Shown: positions 17,016-25,163 of the stretch, in pieces
Layout: each line of letters begins with the position of its first letter
How positions within the stretch are numbered: the stretch's first letter is position 1
NCBI RefSeq assembly: GCF_002929825.1
Contig: NZ_PJJN01000032.1
Location: 124,001 to 188,000, forward strand
DNA length: 64,000 nt
From: Cryobacterium sp. Y29
GTDB taxonomy: Bacteria > Actinomycetota > Actinomycetes > Actinomycetales > Microbacteriaceae
Direction: 5' to 3'
Made by a program: the position numbers and the translations under genes
The notes under the pieces: model-generated
Seen by the model: only the letters and a program-made list of their open reading frames with translations
Database searches by the model: none
Told to the model about the DNA's origin: nothing

Positions 17016-17618
17016 TCAGCAGCGATCCGTCAGCACGCGGCGCGGAACAGCCGGGTCGGTCGTGTCGACCACAGCCGACACGACGTCCCGCGGATGCACT
17101 TCGGCGTGGTACCGCAGATCAGAAGCGTTTACCGCTGCGCCTTCCAGCAGCACGCTGTACAGCCAAAGTCCGTGTAGTTCGGGCCGGTTGATGTAGTCAC
17201 CGTCGATGATCAGGATGGCGTCGGCGGGAGCGGTCTGCCAGGTCGGTTGAATCCAGGTATCCCGATCGGGGTCGAACTCTTCGGTGACGAAGCCGGTGCT
17301 GCCGCCCATGCGAAAGGGCTCGACGAGCACCCGGCGAAGCGCTGAGTAGTCGTAGCCGACTCGGTAGCGATGGTCCGGTGTGTCGGGCGCTAAACGCAGC
17401 TGTTCGGCACGGGAGTGCTGGAAGTAGCGCAGGCTGGCCCGGAATACGTGCAGTTCATCTTCCCGGAACACCGCGGCCAGGTCATCACCGAAGGCGGTAC
17501 GACCACCGGCATCCGGCCCGTCGATGGCAATGATGGTGCGGCCGCGGCCGTAGTTGTGCAGGATCTCGGCGGCGAGGGTGCGCAGAAATTCGATGCGCGG
17601 TGTGGAAACCAGCTTCAT
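17016..17618 (-). CDS. Uridine-kinase-like P-loop protein with altered Walker A
   Basis: 200 residues resembling the actinobacterial uridine kinase/phosphoribulokinase-type proteins: an N-terminal nucleotide loop, an FRASLRYFQHSRAEQ segment and a Walker-B-like ADAILIIDGDY strand. The nucleotide loop reads GPDAGGRT (residues 34-41), so the lysine that contacts phosphates is arginine. This may reduce or abolish kinase activity, or the enzyme may tolerate Arg. Start codons of this gene and mutY are only 23 bases apart on opposite strands, and their -10 boxes overlap. Confidence 0.75.
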   Translation of the reverse strand: MKLVSTPRIEFLRTLAAEILHNYGRGRTIIAIDGPDAGGRTAFGDDLAAVFREDELHVFRASLRYFQHSRAEQLRLAPDTPDHRYRVGYDYSALRRVLVEPFRMGGSTGFVTEEFDPDRDTWIQPTWQTAPADAILIIDGDYINRPELHGLWLYSVLLEGAAVNASDLRYHAEVHPRDVVSAVVDTTDPAVPRRVLTDRC

Positions 17619-17624
17619 GAATCG

Positions 17625-17634
17625 AGCCTAGGTT
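17625..17634. promoter_or_regulatory. Overlapping divergent leaderless -10 boxes (uridine-kinase-like gene and mutY)
   Basis: On the minus strand TAGGCT (17625-17630) is followed by 6 bases and ATG at 17618. On the plus strand TAGGTT (17629-17634) is followed by 7 bases and ATG at 17642. The hexamers share TA at 17629-17630 inside the palindrome CCTAGG (17627-17632), so polymerase can probably occupy only one promoter at a time. Confidence 0.6.
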
Positions 17635-17641
17635 AGAACGG

Positions 17642-18538
17642 ATGAACGTCACACCTTTGATTCCCGCCACGGACGGCGTCAGCGCCGCGCTCAATGCGTG
17701 GTTCGTCGCGAACGCCCGCGACCTGCCATGGCGGCGGGACGGCTTCGGGGCCTGGGGCATTCTGGTGAGTGAGTTCATGCTGCAGCAGACTCCGGTGAAC
17801 CGAGTCATTCCGCGGCTCGAGGAGTGGCTGGCGCGCTGGCCCACGCCGGCTGCGCTGGCCGCGGTGCCGCCGAGCGAGGCGGTGCGGGCCTGGTCCAGCC
17901 TCGGCTACCCGAGGCGCGCGCTCTGGTTGCATGCCGCAGCGGTGCAGATCACCGAACTGCACGGGGGTGTCGTACCCTCCGACATCGACGAACTACTGGC
18001 CCTGACCGGCATCGGTGACTACACCGCGCGAGCGGTGGCCGCGTTTGCGTATGGCCATCGGCATCCGGTGGTCGACACGAACACACGACGGGTGATCGCC
18101 CGTGCGATCGTCGGAGCGGGCGAGCCTTCGCCGCCCAATCGTGGCCGCGACCTTGATGCGATGAGCGAGTTGCTACCACAGAGCGTGCAGGAAGCGGCGC
18201 TGTTCAACGCCGCGATCATGGAACTCGGCGCGGTGGTCTGCACCAGCCGCAGCCCCCACTGCGAGGTATGCCCAATTCGGAATGAATGTGCCTGGCGAGC
18301 CGCCGACTACCCCGAGTACACCGGTGCCCGCAAAACGGTGCAAAAGAAGTTCGCGGGCAGCGACCGGCAGGTGCGTGGCTTGATCATGGCCGAGCTGCGC
18401 TCCACTCACCGGTCGGTGACGGATGCCGAGATCAACACACTGTGGCCGGATCCGTCGCAACTGCAGCGCGCACTGGCCAGTCTCGTGGCCGACGGTCTGG
18501 CCATACCGGTGCACGATGGCTACACCCTGCCGGACTAG
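17642..18538 (+). CDS. mutY: A/G-specific adenine glycosylase
   Basis: 298 residues. Removes adenine mispaired with 8-oxoguanine. Helix-hairpin-helix GPD glycosylase with the catalytic glutamate in SEFMLQQTP, the hairpin LTGIGDYTARA, the catalytic aspartate in VVDTNTRRV, and a C-x6-C-x2-C-x5-C iron-sulfur motif (CTSRSPHCEVCPIRNEC). The C-terminal NUDIX-like oxoG-recognition domain is short or missing: only about 85 residues follow the cluster. ATG start with a -10 box 7 bases upstream. Followed by thyA and folA on the same strand. Confidence 0.94.
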   Translation: MNVTPLIPATDGVSAALNAWFVANARDLPWRRDGFGAWGILVSEFMLQQTPVNRVIPRLEEWLARWPTPAALAAVPPSEAVRAWSSLGYPRRALWLHAAAVQITELHGGVVPSDIDELLALTGIGDYTARAVAAFAYGHRHPVVDTNTRRVIARAIVGAGEPSPPNRGRDLDAMSELLPQSVQEAALFNAAIMELGAVVCTSRSPHCEVCPIRNECAWRAADYPEYTGARKTVQKKFAGSDRQVRGLIMAELRSTHRSVTDAEINTLWPDPSQLQRALASLVADGLAIPVHDGYTLPD

Positions 18539-18557
18539 CCGTCCCGGCTTCGCCGCG

Positions 18558-18563
18558 TACGAT
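18558..18563 (+). promoter_or_regulatory. Predicted leaderless -10 box of thyA
   Basis: TACGAT, then 6 bases, then GTG at 18570. The ATG at 18567 is only 3 bases from the box and would lie upstream of the transcript start, so this box argues for the GTG. Confidence 0.55.
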
Positions 18564-18569
18564 TGAATG

Positions 18570-19391
18570 GTGACCGTAACCACTTCTTTTGCTGCCGATG
18601 CCCAGTATTCAACGCTTCTTCGCGATACCCTCCAGAACGGCGCTCGCAAGGCCGACCGCACCGGAACCGGAACCCGCAGCGTGTTCGGCCGCCAGTTGCG
18701 CTTCGACCTGGCCGACGGTTTTCCGCTCGTGACCACCAAACGAGTGCACTTCGCGTCGATCGCTTACGAACTTCTCTGGTTTTTGCGCGGCGATTCCAAC
18801 GTCACCTGGCTGCAGGAAAAGGGCGTGCGCATCTGGAACGAATGGGCCGATGAAAACGGCGAACTCGGCCCGGTCTACGGGGTGCAGTGGCGCTCCTGGC
18901 CCGCCCCCGACGGAGAGACCATCGACCAGATCAGCGACGTGCTCAACACCCTGCGCACCGACCCGGACTCGCGGCGCATGATCGTCTCGAGTTGGAATGT
19001 AGCCGACCTCTCGAAAATGGCGCTCGCTCCCTGCCACGCCCTGTTCCAGTTCTACGTCGCCGACGGCAAGCTTTCCTGCCAGCTGTACCAGCGCAGCGCC
19101 GATCTTTTTCTCGGGGTACCGTTCAATATCGCCAGCTACGCCCTGCTCACCCAACTCGTTGCCGAACAGGCCGGCCTCGAGCTCGGCGAGTTCGTCTGGA
19201 CCGGTGGGGACTGCCACATCTACGACAACCACGTCGAGCAGGTCAACGAACAGCTCTCCCGCACGCCGTTTCCCTCCCCCCGGCTGCGCATCAAGCCGGG
19301 TCGCGCCAGCTTGTTCGACTACGAATTCGACGACCTCGTCCTCGAGAATTACCAGCATCATCCCGCCATCAAGGGCGCGGTCGCGGTATGA
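18570..19391 (+). CDS. thyA: Thymidylate synthase (folate-dependent, ThyA type)
   Basis: 273 residues from GTG, or 274 from the adjacent ATG at 18567. Converts dUMP to dTMP using methylenetetrahydrofolate. The catalytic cysteine is in [30 protein letters not shown] and [11 protein letters not shown] are classical family blocks. The start is chosen from the -10 box spacing. The stop overlaps the folA start (ATGA), coupling thymidylate synthase to the enzyme that regenerates its folate product. Confidence 0.96.
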   Translation: MTVTTSFAADAQYSTLLRDTLQNGARKADRTGTGTRSVFGRQLRFDLADGFPLVTTKRVHFASIAYELLWFLRGDSNVTWLQEKGVRIWNEWADENGELGPVYGVQWRSWPAPDGETIDQISDVLNTLRTDPDSRRMIVSSWNVADLSKMALAPCHALFQFYVADGKLSCQLYQRSADLFLGVPFNIASYALLTQLVAEQAGLELGEFVWTGGDCHIYDNHVEQVNEQLSRTPFPSPRLRIKPGRASLFDYEFDDLVLENYQHHPAIKGAVAV

Positions 19392-19891
19392 AACTGGGCC
19401 TGATCTGGGCGCAGACGGTCACTGGCGTCATCGGGGCTGACGGAGTCCTGCCCTGGCACCTGCCGGAAGACCTCGCCCATTTTCGTACCGTAACCCGGGG
19501 AGGCGCCGTCATTATGGGACGACGCACCTGGGCTTCGCTTCCAGAGCGTTTTCGTCCCCTGCCGGGGCGGCAGAACGTCGTGATCACCCGGCAGCGGGGC
19601 TGGGCCGCGGCGGGAGCATCCATTGCGCACAGTCTTGACGACGCCCTCGCGCATACCGTGGGGCCGGTCTGGGTGATTGGTGGCGCCGAAATCTTTCGGC
19701 TGGCCCTGCCCCAGGCCGACACCCTCGAGGTGACCGAGATCAACGCCTCGATCGCCGGTGACACTCTCGCGCCTACCCTCGACGCTGCCTGGACCCTCGT
19801 CAAGACAGAGCCCGCGAACGGATGGCTCAGCTCCAGTACGGCGCTCCCCTACCGTTTCACCCGCTACGAGCGGTCCCCCGGCATCCGCTAG
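19388..19891 (+). CDS. folA: Dihydrofolate reductase
   Basis: 167 residues. NADPH-dependent reduction of dihydrofolate, completing the thymidylate cycle with ThyA. The N-terminal block [20 protein letters not shown] contains the catalytic acidic residue. [11 protein letters not shown] is the cofactor-binding segment and VIGGAEIF the C-terminal conserved loop. ATG overlaps the thyA stop by 4 bases. Convergent with rbfA across a strongly palindromic spacer. Confidence 0.95.
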   Translation: MKLGLIWAQTVTGVIGADGVLPWHLPEDLAHFRTVTRGGAVIMGRRTWASLPERFRPLPGRQNVVITRQRGWAAAGASIAHSLDDALAHTVGPVWVIGGAEIFRLALPQADTLEVTEINASIAGDTLAPTLDAAWTLVKTEPANGWLSSSTALPYRFTRYERSPGIR

Positions 19892-19926
19892 CCGGCCGCA
19901 GTGTGCAGCGGCGCCTCAGTCGGACG

Positions 19927-19994
19927 GGGCCCGGGCCCGGAACGCGGGCCCAGTTTATAGCCTGGGCCCGGGGACGGGGCCCGGGCCCCGTCCC
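19927..19994. terminator. Cluster of three GC palindromes between folA and rbfA
   Basis: Three perfect inverted repeats in 68 bases: GGGCCCGGGCCC (19927-19938); CGGGCCCAG, 8-base loop, CTGGGCCCG (19945-19970); and a 24-bp uninterrupted palindrome at 19971-19994 with half-site GGGACGGGGCCC. They lie between the convergent folA and rbfA genes and carry no T-tract on either side. The likely role is two-way termination. They are followed at 19995-20030 by two near-copies of GAGTGAGG..TGGGGCGG. Confidence 0.6.
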
Positions 19995-20034
19995 GAGTGA
20001 GGTGGGGCGGAGTGAGGAGGTGGGGCGGGGTGCG

Positions 20035-20508
20035 CTAGTGCTTCGCGGTGCTCTCGGCGCCAGGCTCGTCGTCTTCTTCGAGGTCGTATTCGCGCGGCTT
20101 CTTGTACGGATCAGCGTCGCCGGCATACGTCGCCGTGCCCTTTTCGTCTTCGGTCGCGGTATCGCGGTCGTGCGCTTCGCGCAACAGGTCATCGATCAAG
20201 GCCGCGTTTTCGGGGATGCCATCGGCGATGAATTCAATAGACGGCGTGAGCCTCGCGGTGATGTTCTTGCCGACTTCGCTGCGCATGAGGCCGGTTGCGG
20301 CCTTCAGAGCGGCTGCGCTGTCGGTGCGCTCCTCGATCGAACCATACACGGTGTAGAACACCGAGGCGTGCTGGAGATCCCCGGTGACTTTCACGTCGGT
20401 GATAGTCACGAACCCGAGCCTTGGGTCGCGCAGGCCACGTTCCAGCCGCTTGGCGATGATGACCTTAATGCGGTCCGCCATCTTTCTGGCGCGTTCCGGA
20501 TCTGCCAT
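20035..20508 (-). CDS. rbfA: Ribosome-binding factor A
   Basis: 157 residues. Late 30S assembly factor acting on the 5' end of 16S rRNA. MADPERARKMADRIKVIIAK and LRDPRLGFVTITDVKVTGDL are the KH-like core; the last 40 residues are an acidic, low-complexity tail typical of actinobacterial RbfA. An AAGGAG ribosome site precedes the ATG. It follows infB with a 227-base leader containing three hairpins. Confidence 0.95.
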   Translation of the reverse strand: MADPERARKMADRIKVIIAKRLERGLRDPRLGFVTITDVKVTGDLQHASVFYTVYGSIEERTDSAAALKAATGLMRSEVGKNITARLTPSIEFIADGIPENAALIDDLLREAHDRDTATEDEKGTATYAGDADPYKKPREYDLEEDDEPGAESTAKH

Positions 20509-20525
20509 GATTCACTCCTTATTAG

Positions 20526-20543
20526 CGGGCGCCGATGCGCCCG
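20526..20543. repeat. Hairpin directly upstream of the rbfA ribosome site
   Basis: Perfect 7-bp stem CGGGCGC, loop CGAT, GCGCCCG. On the minus-strand transcript it ends about 7 bases before AAGGAG of rbfA, so it could affect translation start or mRNA stability. It is not followed by a T-tract in the direction of rbfA. Confidence 0.5.
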
Positions 20544-20614
20544 GTCTTCCTAAACTTTTTTCTCCGCCACAGGATGACGGACATCCGCCTACCAATTGAG
20601 TGACCGAGCGGAAT

Positions 20615-20631
20615 TTCCCACTAAATGGGAA
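20615..20631. repeat. Small hairpin in the infB-rbfA spacer
   Basis: TTCCCA, 5-base loop CTAAA, TGGGAA. Possible processing site or weak terminator between infB and rbfA. Confidence 0.35.
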
Positions 20632-20679
20632 TCGGGGTACGGGCCTCGCTCTTTCCGTTGAGTAGGAAATCATGAAGAC

Positions 20680-20699
20680 TCGACCCCAAAAGGGGTCGA
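20680..20699. terminator. Hairpin downstream of infB
   Basis: Perfect 8-bp stem TCGACCCC, loop AAAA, GGGGTCGA, 37 bases after the infB stop on the minus strand. No U-run follows, so any termination would be the hairpin-only type. Confidence 0.45.
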
Positions 20700-20735
20700 A
20701 CTCGCAAAAACCAAGTCCGACCCCCAAAACCAACG

Positions 20736-23600
20736 CTAGACGCGCGGCTTCTCCTTCATTTCGATGGTCTCGATCTCATCGCCAATTCGGATGTCGTTGA
20801 ACTTGCCCAGTCCGATACCACACTCGAAGTCCGTGCGGACCTCGGTGACATCGTCCTTGAAGCGACGCAGCGACTCGATGCCCAGGTTGTCCCCCACCAC
20901 GATGCCCTCGCGAATAACGCGAGCCTTGGCATTTCGGGTGATGGTACCGGAGCGCACGATGACACCGGCGACGTTTCCGAACTTCGACGAGCTGAAGACC
21001 TCGCGAATTTCGGCGACACCACTCTGGATCTCTTCGTACTCGGGCTTGAGCATTCCCTTGAGGGAATTCTCGATGTCCTCGAGGGCGGAGTAGATGACGG
21101 AGTAGAACCGCACGTCGACGCCTTCGCGAGCGGCACGCTCGCGGGCCTTCGTGTCGGGGCGAACGTTGAACCCGATGATGATGGCGTTGTCGACGGTGGC
21201 GAGGTTGACGTCGCTCTCCGTGACCGCACCGACACCGCGGTGGATGATGCGCAGCTGAACCGAATCGTCGACCTCGATCTTGAGCAGCGACTCTTCCAGG
21301 GCTTCAACGGCACCGGAAACGTCACCCTTGATGATGAGGTTGAGCGACTCGACCTTGCCCTCTTCGAGGGCACGGGTGAAGTCTTCGAGGCTGATGCGCT
21401 TGCGGGCCTTGGCCAGCAGGGCGTTGCGCTCGGCGGCTTCACGCTTCTCAGCGATCTGACGGGCGGTGCGGTCTTCCTCGATGACGAGGAAGGTGTCACC
21501 GGCGCGCGGGACGCTCGAGAGACCCTGCACCTGGACCGCGCGGGACGGAGTGGCGGCGAGAACGGCGACACCGTTTTCGTCGGCCATCGCACGAACGCGG
21601 CCGTAGGCCGTTCCGGCGACGATGGAGTCTCCAACGTGGAGCGTTCCGGACTGGATGAGCACGGTTGCCACCGCGCCGCGGCCCTTGTCGAGGCGAGCCT
21701 CGATGGCGACACCACGGGCATCCTTGTTCGGGTTGGAGCGCATGTCGAGTCCGGCATCGGCGACCAGGAGCACGGCGTCAAGAATTTCCTGGATACCGGT
21801 CTTGTTCTTGGCCGACACGTCGACGAACATGACGTCTCCGCCGTACTCTTCCGCGACGAGGCCGAATTCGGTGAGCTGCTGACGCACCTTCTGCGGGTTC
21901 GCGCCGGGCTTGTCGATCTTGTTCACAGCGACCACGATCGGAACGTTGGCGGCCTGGGCGTGGTTGAGCGCCTCAATGGTCTGGGGCATGATGCCGTCAT
22001 CGGCAGCGACTACGAGAATGGCGATGTCGGTGACCTGCGCGCCACGGGCACGCATGGCGGTGAACGCCTCGTGGCCCGGTGTGTCAATGAAGGTCAGCGC
22101 ACGGTCGATACCCTCGTGCTCGGTGATGATCTGGTACGCACCGATGTGCTGCGTGATTCCACCAGCTTCACCCTCAGCGACCTTGGCGTTACGGATCGCG
22201 TCCAGGAGCGCGGTCTTACCGTGGTCGACGTGACCCATGACGGTGACGACGGGAGGACGAATCTCGAGGTCTTCGTCGGTTTCGTCTTCGAGTTCCTGGT
22301 CGATGTCGATGTCGAACGCGAGCAGCAGCTCACGGTCTTCGTCATCGGGAGAGACCATCTGAATCTTGTAGCCAAGCTCACTGCCGAGCACATCGAACGT
22401 CGCCTCGTCAAGGGACTCTGTAGCCGTAGCCATTTCACCGAGGTGGAACAGTACGGTAACGAGGTTTCCAGGACTCGCGTCAATCTTGTCGGCGAAGTCC
22501 GTGATGGACGCTCCGCGACGGAGACGAACAACGGTTCCACCGTCGCCGCGGGGTACGGATACTCCACCCAGCGACGGGGCCTCGCGCAGCTCGAACTCTG
22601 CTCTCTTCGTGCGCTTGGACTTGCGCGCCTTGTTCTTGCCGCCACCGCGTCCGAAGGCACCAGCAGTGCCACCGCCGGGGCCGCGACCGCGACCGGCTCC
22701 ACCGCCACCACCGGCAGGGCGAGGCGGGCCGAAGCCGGGGGCTCCGGCAGGAGCGCCGGGACGAGTGAATCCGGGGCGTGCTGCGCCGGCTCCGCCCGGG
22801 GCGCCACCAGGACGCTGGAAAGCGCCTGGCCGCTGGCCGAACCCGGTCGGTCGAGCGGCCTGACCGGGTCCGCCGGGGCGCGGAGCGCCGGGACGAGGTG
22901 CCGGCGGGCGCGGAATGTTGCTTGGGGTAGGTGTCGCGGGACGCTGGCCCATGCCTTGCGCACTCGCGAACGGGTTGTTACCCGGACGCGGCGGCTGGGT
23001 CGGACGCTGGCCCATGCCCTGGTTGCTGGCGAACGGGTTGTTACCCGGACGTGCTGCTCCGGGACGAGGCATACCGGGCTTGACCGGCGTAGCCGATCCT
23101 TCCGGAGTTTTCGCTTTGGGGGTCTCGGTGCCGGGCTTGTCAGCGGCGTCAGCCGCGGCGGCCTGGTCGGCAGCGGCGACTTTCTGGGCAGCTTCAGCTT
23201 TCTGGGCGGCCTGCGCCTGGCGCTCGGCCACGGTCAGCGGCGCGACCGGAAGGGGCGCGGCATCCGCTGCCGGGACAGACTCGACAACGACCGGGGCTAC
23301 CGGTTCAGCAACGGGCTTGGGGCCGGGACGAGCACCCGGCTTGGCGCCGTGGCTCGGGCGAGCAGGCGTTGCCGTAGTGGTAGCACCGGCGACAGCACCA
23401 GTCGCCTGCACGGGTGTTGCAGCCTTAGCAGCGGCACTTTCCGACTCGAGAGCGGCGCGAAGGCGACGCGCTACCGGCGGTTCAACACTGGAAGACGGTC
23501 CCTTGACGAACTCGCCCATTTCTTTCAATTTAGCAAGGGCTACCTTGCTGTCGACTCCGAGCTCGGTAGCGATCTCGTGTACGCGTGGTTTCGCAGCCAC
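20736..23600 (-). CDS. infB: Translation initiation factor IF-2
   Basis: 954 residues. GTPase that brings initiator tRNA to the 30S subunit. It begins with the IF2_N helix bundle ([19 protein letters not shown]). A Pro/Gly/Ala-rich linker of about 300 residues follows, containing two copies of [16 protein letters not shown]. The G domain shows [16 protein letters not shown] and NKIDK, followed by the C-terminal domains. I choose GTG at 23600 over the upstream start because AGGAG lies 4 bases before it and conserved homology begins there. Part of the nusA-ylxR-infB-rbfA group. Confidence 0.96.
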   Translation of the reverse strand: MAAKPRVHEIATELGVDSKVALAKLKEMGEFVKGPSSSVEPPVARRLRAALESESAAAKAATPVQATGAVAGATTTATPARPSHGAKPGARPGPKPVAEPVAPVVVESVPAADAAPLPVAPLTVAERQAQAAQKAEAAQKVAAADQAAAADAADKPGTETPKAKTPEGSATPVKPGMPRPGAARPGNNPFASNQGMGQRPTQPPRPGNNPFASAQGMGQRPATPTPSNIPRPPAPRPGAPRPGGPGQAARPTGFGQRPGAFQRPGGAPGGAGAARPGFTRPGAPAGAPGFGPPRPAGGGGGAGRGRGPGGGTAGAFGRGGGKNKARKSKRTKRAEFELREAPSLGGVSVPRGDGGTVVRLRRGASITDFADKIDASPGNLVTVLFHLGEMATATESLDEATFDVLGSELGYKIQMVSPDDEDRELLLAFDIDIDQELEDETDEDLEIRPPVVTVMGHVDHGKTALLDAIRNAKVAEGEAGGITQHIGAYQIITEHEGIDRALTFIDTPGHEAFTAMRARGAQVTDIAILVVAADDGIMPQTIEALNHAQAANVPIVVAVNKIDKPGANPQKVRQQLTEFGLVAEEYGGDVMFVDVSAKNKTGIQEILDAVLLVADAGLDMRSNPNKDARGVAIEARLDKGRGAVATVLIQSGTLHVGDSIVAGTAYGRVRAMADENGVAVLAATPSRAVQVQGLSSVPRAGDTFLVIEEDRTARQIAEKREAAERNALLAKARKRISLEDFTRALEEGKVESLNLIIKGDVSGAVEALEESLLKIEVDDSVQLRIIHRGVGAVTESDVNLATVDNAIIIGFNVRPDTKARERAAREGVDVRFYSVIYSALEDIENSLKGMLKPEYEEIQSGVAEIREVFSSSKFGNVAGVIVRSGTITRNAKARVIREGIVVGDNLGIESLRRFKDDVTEVRTDFECGIGLGKFNDIRIGDEIETIEMKEKPRV

Positions 23601-23676
23601 AATTCTCCTGTTCCGGGCCTGCACCCGGAAAGGGGCAGGCCGTTAGTAACGGACGGGTCTCATTTCGAGCCGCTCA

Positions 23677-23934
23677 TTAGTTATCCATAAGCCAATTCAG
23701 CCTGTTCTCTAGTTGTTTCGCGTCCAGTGACCTGGTCACACGAAAGGCACGCCCGAAAGCGTGTCGCCTTACGGCATCCTGAAAGCACGAGTGGCGGGCA
23801 TGCAGCCACGCACCTCTACCGGGGATTGTGGCGGTTTCATCCACCACAATTTCTGATTTCCCAGCAACGATCCGCAAAAGTGAGGATCGAGGGGCGCGCG
23901 AACGGCAGCCAATACACGTTCTAACGGGTTCCAT
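23677..23934 (-). CDS. ylxR: YlxR-family RNA-binding protein (DUF448)
   Basis: 85 residues. Small basic nucleoid/RNA-binding protein of the nusA-infB operon. The signature RTCIGCRSRAPRSSLLRI is at the N terminus and GRGAWLHARHSCF in the middle. A GGGGG ribosome site lies just before the ATG and overlaps the end of nusA, 8 bases upstream. Confidence 0.92.
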   Translation of the reverse strand: MEPVRTCIGCRSRAPRSSLLRIVAGKSEIVVDETATIPGRGAWLHARHSCFQDAVRRHAFGRAFRVTRSLDAKQLENRLNWLMDN

Positions 23935-23942
23935 CGTACCCC

Positions 23943-24980
23943 CTATTCGGCATCCTCCAGAATGCTGTCCGGCTGGATGTCGATTTTCGCACCGGTCAGC
24001 TTGGCCGCGAGACGGGCATTCTGACCCTCCTTGCCGATCGCAAGGGACAGCTGGTAGTCGGGCACGAGGGCACGCACAGCCTTGATCGACTCGTCGATCA
24101 CGTAGGCGCTGGTGACCTTGGCCGGCGACAGGGCGCTCGCGACGAAGGTCGCGAGGTCGGGCGAGAAGTCGACGATGTCGATCTTCTCGTTGTTGAGCTC
24201 AACGGTCACGGCGCGTACGCGCTGGCCGAGCTCACCGATGCAGGCACCCTTGGCGTTGACGCCGGGCTCCGTGGCGCGCACGGCGATCTTGGTGCGGTGT
24301 CCGGCTTCACGAGCGAGCGAGACGATCTCGACGACTCCGCTCGCGATCTCGGGCACCTCGAGAGCGAACAGCTTGCGCACGAGCGAGGGATGGGTGCGCG
24401 ACACGGTGATCTGCGGGCCTTTGAGTCCGCGACCGACGGCCGTGACGAACACGCGAATGCGCGCGCCGTGCACGTAGCTCTCGGTAGGAACCTGCTCCTC
24501 GGGGGGCATGATCGCTTCGATCGTGCCGAGATCGACGTGGATCATTCGGGGGTTCGGTCCCTGCTGAATGATTCCGGCGATGATGTCACCCTCGCGACCC
24601 TTGAATTCACCGAGCACAGCATCGTCGGCCAGGTCGCGCAGACGCTGGTTGATGACCTGCTTGGCGGCGAAGGCTGCGATACGCCCGAAGTCGGTCGGGT
24701 TGTCGACGGCTTCGCCGACGACGTTGCCCTCGTCATCGTGCTCGGGAACGTAGATGTCGACGTGCCCGGTCTTGCGGTCGAGAACGACGCGCGCTTCGGG
24801 AGCTACCTGGATGTCATGCTTGGCATCGGCAATTTTCGAAGCTTCAAGCTTCGTCACATCTTGCTGGATGTGCTTGCCATAGGCAATCAGAATCGCCTGT
24901 TCAATGATGTGCACGAGTTCCTCAAAGGGAATCTCTTTTTCGCGCTCCAGTAGCCGCAAAACACTGAGGTCGATGTCCAT
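23943..24980 (-). CDS. nusA: Transcription termination/antitermination protein NusA
   Basis: 345 residues. Binds RNA polymerase and RNA to control pausing. N-terminal polymerase-binding domain (residues 1 to about 110), S1 domain with the VPTESYVHGARIRVFV strand, and KH1/KH2 domains with IGELGQRVRAV and LAIGKEGQNARLAAKL. It lacks the acidic C-terminal repeats of E. coli NusA, which is normal for actinobacteria. A strong GAGGAGG ribosome site precedes the ATG. The gene usually found upstream, rimP, is absent: only 183 bases separate nusA from proS. Confidence 0.96.
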   Translation of the reverse strand: MDIDLSVLRLLEREKEIPFEELVHIIEQAILIAYGKHIQQDVTKLEASKIADAKHDIQVAPEARVVLDRKTGHVDIYVPEHDDEGNVVGEAVDNPTDFGRIAAFAAKQVINQRLRDLADDAVLGEFKGREGDIIAGIIQQGPNPRMIHVDLGTIEAIMPPEEQVPTESYVHGARIRVFVTAVGRGLKGPQITVSRTHPSLVRKLFALEVPEIASGVVEIVSLAREAGHRTKIAVRATEPGVNAKGACIGELGQRVRAVTVELNNEKIDIVDFSPDLATFVASALSPAKVTSAYVIDESIKAVRALVPDYQLSLAIGKEGQNARLAAKLTGAKIDIQPDSILEDAE

Positions 24981-25109
24981 GGCCGGCCTCCTCTATTCAG
25001 ATCTTGCCGCCGCGAAACCGCGCAGCGGGCTGAAGTCAACGGTACCCGAATCTGCGGCGTCCCGTCACCCACTCCCCCCGCGCCCGGTCGGTGGGGCGGG
25101 TTCGCTGCA

Positions 25110-25150
25110 GAGCGGATGCTGCCGGCTCAGCCAGCCGGCAGCATCCGCTC
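25110..25150 (-). terminator. Long perfect hairpin after proS
   Basis: An 18-bp perfect stem (25110-25127 pairs with 25133-25150) with a 5-base loop CAGCC, located 14 bases beyond the proS stop. It contains GCGGATGC/GCATCCGC, an octamer recurring across the window. No U-tract follows, as is common for actinobacterial hairpin terminators. It would separate proS from nusA. Confidence 0.75.
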
Positions 25151-25163
25151 GCGATGCGGTCGA

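Noticed and set aside
21240-23690. 816-residue open frame on the plus strand opposite infB
   Set aside because: Antisense frame produced by high GC content. The opposite strand is clearly IF-2, and the plus-strand translation has no recognisable domain.
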